Shown here in pieces: positions 6,219 to 9,104 of a stretch of DNA of 9,104 bases; the first letter of the stretch is position 1, and each line of letters begins with the position of its first letter. The translations under genes were made by a program, and so were the position numbers. The DNA is taken from NCBI GenBank assembly GCA_028064935.1, contig JAPTWT010000057.1, positions 1 to 9,104 on the forward strand, given 5' to 3'. Source of the DNA: Gammaproteobacteria bacterium (lineage in GTDB: Bacteria > Pseudomonadota > Gammaproteobacteria > Acidiferrobacterales > Acidiferrobacteraceae). The notes below the pieces were generated by a model. The model was given only the letters and a program-made list of their open reading frames with translations. It ran no database searches and was not told where the DNA came from.

Positions 6219-9104
6219 GTGCCTGAGCTCTCCAACGTCCACACCGAAAAGGTCTTCGAAGACGAGCTCTGCGCCCATCTCGCCGCCCACGGCTGGTCGG
6301 TACGCACGCATCTTAAAGACGCCACGGCCTACAGCCGAGAGCTCGCCCTCTTTCCCGACGACCTGCTCGCTTTTGTGCAGGCCACCCAGTCGGATGAATG
6401 GACCAAGTTTCGCAAATGGCACAATGGCGACAGCGAAGAGATGTTCGTCAAACGCGTCGCCGAACAGTTGGACCGCCACGGCACCTTGCATCTCCTGCGC
6501 CACGGCTTCAAGGACCGCGACGCCCGTTTCACCCTCTGCCAGTTCCGGCCGGCCCACAAGAAGAATCCCGCCCTGTGGGCCCAGTACGAGCAAAACAAAC
6601 TGACGGTCATCCGCCAGCTGCATTTCAGCCTCCATAACGAAAAGAGCCTCGACCTCACGCTCTTTGTGAACGGCATCCCTGTGGCGACCGCCGAATTGAA
6701 GACCGATTTGACGCAGAACGTGCAGGATGCCATCCGCCAGTACAAGACCGACCGCCTGCCGCGCGACTTGAAGACCCGCGAGGCCGAGGCGTTGTTGCAG
6801 TTCAAGACCCGCGCGCTTGTGCATTTTGCCGTGTCCACCGATGAAGTCTTCATGACCACGCATCTCGCCGGGGCCGACACGGTCTTCCTGCCCTTCAATC
6901 TGGGGCGTCCGGACGGCTTTGGGGGTGCCAGCGCCGGCAATCCGCCCGCACCCCAAGGCAAGGGCTATCCCACCTGGTATCTCTGGGAGCAGGTGTGGGC
7001 GCGCGACACCTGGCTCGACATCCTGGGCAACTTCCTGCACCTTCAGCGTAAAGAGAGTACGGACAAGGGCAAGACCGCGCGCACCACCCGCGAGACCCTC
7101 ATCTTCCCGCGCTACCACCAGCTCGATGTGGTGACGCGCCTCCTGGAGGCGGCTTGGGCCGAAGGCCCGGGGCAGAGTTATTTGGTTCAGCACTCGGCCG
7201 GTTCCGGCAAGTCGAACTCCATTGCCTGGACGGCGCATCGCCTGGCCACCTTGCACGATGACAAGGATGCGCGGGTCTTTGATTCGGTCATCGTCATCAC
7301 CGACCGCCGCGTTCTGGACCGCCAGCTCCAGGAGACCGTGAGCCAGTTCGAGCACAAGGCAGGCGTCGTGCAAAAGATTGACGAGGACAGCCAGCAGTTG
7401 GCCCAGGCGCTGACTCAGGGCACGCCGATTATCATCACCACCCTGCAGAAGTTTCCGTTTGTTTTGAAGAAGATTGCCGGTGCGGACCTCGCCCGCCGCC
7501 GGTTTGCCTTGATTGTCGATGAGGCCCATTCGAGCCAGTCGGGGGTGGCCGCCCAGAAACTGCGTACGGCCTTGCAAACCGAAGGGCCGGCCGCCCTGCA
7601 CGTGGCGGAGACGGATGAGGGGCTCCAAGGTTCCGTACTGACGCTCGAGGACGCAGGCCACCCGGAGGACGGCGATGCGGCGGGGGCCGAAGACGCCACC
7701 GCGGAAGATAGCATCAACGCGACCATGGCCGCGCGCCCGCGGCCTGCCAACTGCTCGTATTTTGCGTTTACGGCCACCCCGAAGAACAAGACCCTGGAGC
7801 TCTTCGGCAGGCCCGGGGCCGACGGCAAGCCTGCGGCCTTCCACATCTACTCCATGCGTCAGGCGATAGAAGAGGGCTTCATCCTCGATGTCTTAAAGAA
7901 CTACGTCACCTACAAGGCCTTTTATAAGCTCACCTCCGAGGCCGACGACAAATGGGTCCCGCACAAGAAGGCCCAGGTGGCGCTCGCGCGCTATGCCAAA
8001 CTCCACCCCCATAACATCAGCCAGAAGGTGGTCGTCATCGTCGAGCACTTTCGCGCACATGTCGCCGCCAAACTCCAGGGCCGGGCCAAGGCCATGGTAG
8101 TCACCGACAGCCGGGTGGCGGCGGTGCGCTACAAGCTTGCCATGGACCGTTACCTGAAAGACCGCGGCTATACGGACATGAAGACGCTCGTGGCCTTCTC
8201 GGGGCGTGTCGCGGATTTAGACTCCGGCCCCGAGGAGTTCACCCAGTCCCACATGAATCCTGAGCTGCACGGGCTCGACCCGGCGCAGGGCTTCGAAGGC
8301 GATGACTACCGGGTGCTACTCGTCGCGAACAAATACCAGACGGGCTTCGACCAGCCGCTTTTGTGCGCCATGTATGTCGACAAGCGCCTCTCGGGGGTCC
8401 TCGCGGTGCAGACGCTCTCGCGGTTGAACCGCACCTATCCCGGCAAGGAAGAGCCCTTCGTGCTCGATTTCGTGAATAAGCCCGAGGAGATTCTGGAGAG
8501 CTTTCAGCCCTACTACCGGGCCGCGCAGCTGGAAGACGTCACCGACCCCAACATCGTCCATGAATTGCAAATCAAGCTCGATGCGGCCTCCGTGTATCTC
8601 GTGAGCGAAGTCGAAGGCTTCGCGCAGGCCTTCTTCGACCCCAAGCGCCGCCAGGCGAACCTCCATGCCTACCTCAAACCGGCCGCCGACCGCTTTCAGC
8701 AGCTCCCCGAGGAGGAGGCCGACCAGTTCCGCAAGGACCTGGGCACCTTTCTGCGCATGTACGACTTCCTCTCGCAAATCATCCCGTACAACGACTCGGA
8801 CCTCGAAAAGCGCTACGCCTTCGGCAAGAACCTGATGCCGCGCATCAATGCCCCGCACGCCACGAGCCTCATCGAGCTCGATAGCGATGTGCGCTTGACC
8901 CATTACCGCCTGCAGCGCCTGGCTGAACAGAGCCTGGACCTGGCGACCGGCGAATCCGTGCCGCTACGCCCGGTGTCGGAGGCCGGCAGCGGGCGCGTGC
9001 AGGAGGATGAAAAGCGCAGGCTTGCCGAAATCGTCGAGCGCATGAACGACCTCTTTGCCGGCGACTTGAGCGAGGCCGACATGGTGGGCTATGTCACGAC
9101 CATC
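6219..9104 (+). CDS. hsdR: Type I restriction-modification restriction subunit HsdR (C-terminus beyond the window)
   Basis: This open frame runs 962 codons to the window end with no stop. HsdR translocates DNA using ATP and cleaves it at a distance once HsdM-HsdS has bound an unmethylated site. The N-terminal PD-(D/E)XK nuclease shows D145 in LDLTLFVNG and E159-L-K161 in ATAELKTD, followed by AIRQYK (171-176). Helicase motifs follow in order: Walker A SAGSGKS (326-332, K331), DEAH (434-437), FTATP (517-521), YQTGFDQP (706-713) and QTLSRLNR (731-738). An acidic linker lies between DEAH and FTATP, as in many relatives. Catalytic residues appear intact. Related proteins run to roughly 1000-1050 residues, so probably fewer than 100 are missing. 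The GTG start is three bases after the upstream stop and has a strong ribosome binding site. GC at 6961-7020 is 65%, clearly above most genes between it and hsdM. Confidence 0.96.
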   Translation, partial: MPELSNVHTEKVFEDELCAHLAAHGWSVRTHLKDATAYSRELALFPDDLLAFVQATQSDEWTKFRKWHNGDSEEMFVKRVAEQLDRHGTLHLLRHGFKDRDARFTLCQFRPAHKKNPALWAQYEQNKLTVIRQLHFSLHNEKSLDLTLFVNGIPVATAELKTDLTQNVQDAIRQYKTDRLPRDLKTREAEALLQFKTRALVHFAVSTDEVFMTTHLAGADTVFLPFNLGRPDGFGGASAGNPPAPQGKGYPTWYLWEQVWARDTWLDILGNFLHLQRKESTDKGKTARTTRETLIFPRYHQLDVVTRLLEAAWAEGPGQSYLVQHSAGSGKSNSIAWTAHRLATLHDDKDARVFDSVIVITDRRVLDRQLQETVSQFEHKAGVVQKIDEDSQQLAQALTQGTPIIITTLQKFPFVLKKIAGADLARRRFALIVDEAHSSQSGVAAQKLRTALQTEGPAALHVAETDEGLQGSVLTLEDAGHPEDGDAAGAEDATAEDSINATMAARPRPANCSYFAFTATPKNKTLELFGRPGADGKPAAFHIYSMRQAIEEGFILDVLKNYVTYKAFYKLTSEADDKWVPHKKAQVALARYAKLHPHNISQKVVVIVEHFRAHVAAKLQGRAKAMVVTDSRVAAVRYKLAMDRYLKDRGYTDMKTLVAFSGRVADLDSGPEEFTQSHMNPELHGLDPAQGFEGDDYRVLLVANKYQTGFDQPLLCAMYVDKRLSGVLAVQTLSRLNRTYPGKEEPFVLDFVNKPEEILESFQPYYRAAQLEDVTDPNIVHELQIKLDAASVYLVSEVEGFAQAFFDPKRRQANLHAYLKPAADRFQQLPEEEADQFRKDLGTFLRMYDFLSQIIPYNDSDLEKRYAFGKNLMPRINAPHATSLIELDSDVRLTHYRLQRLAEQSLDLATGESVPLRPVSEAGSGRVQEDEKRRLAEIVERMNDLFAGDLSEADMVGYVTTI

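Noticed and set aside
5958..7844. Very long open frame on the - strand (628 codons) across the start of hsdR
   Set aside because: It lies antisense to a GC-rich gene whose + strand product has all HsdR nuclease and helicase motifs. The antisense translation shows no recognisable motif and is explained by high GC suppressing stop codons.
8316..8903. Open frame of 195 codons on the - strand within hsdR
   Set aside because: It is a shadow of the hsdR coding frame, which carries helicase motifs at 8331-8430, and has no recognisable features of its own.

Overview
The window is almost entirely one rightward operon-like cluster: a Type I restriction-modification locus whose specificity and restriction genes are separated by five accessory genes. 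In order it holds the 3' end of hsdM (1-128), hsdS (125-1426), an unrecognised gene (1423-2307), a DUF4238-family gene (2339-3484), an unrecognised gene with a HEPN-like C-terminus (3481-4515), a GIY-YIG nuclease with a DUF4357-type C-terminus (4574-5458), a small gene for a protein with an N-terminal membrane anchor (5442-6215), and hsdR (6219 to the window end, lacking only its C-terminal tail). All genes are on the + strand and nearly all overlap or abut. The only real gap is 58 bases at 4516-4573. No RNA genes, CRISPR arrays, transposases or attachment sites were seen.

The organism is probably a GC-rich bacterium. The tail of hsdM, the GIY-YIG gene and hsdR are about 62-73% GC in the 60-base stretches I counted by hand. 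The TRD-coding part of hsdS, the three genes at 1423-4515 and the membrane-anchored gene are nearer 45-53%. The HsdS repeat style and the HsdM C-terminus are common in Pseudomonadota, but I cannot name a genus.

Functionally, HsdM and HsdS would form the modification methyltransferase. HsdR adds a PD-(D/E)XK nuclease and a superfamily 2 DNA translocase to give the restriction complex. The five genes between hsdS and hsdR are not needed for Type I restriction. Placement in an RM operon, lower GC in four of them, and a mix of nuclease, HEPN-like, DUF4238 and membrane-anchor features suggest a defence cargo cassette. That role is inferred. Only the GIY-YIG protein has a biochemical activity that can be read from its residues.
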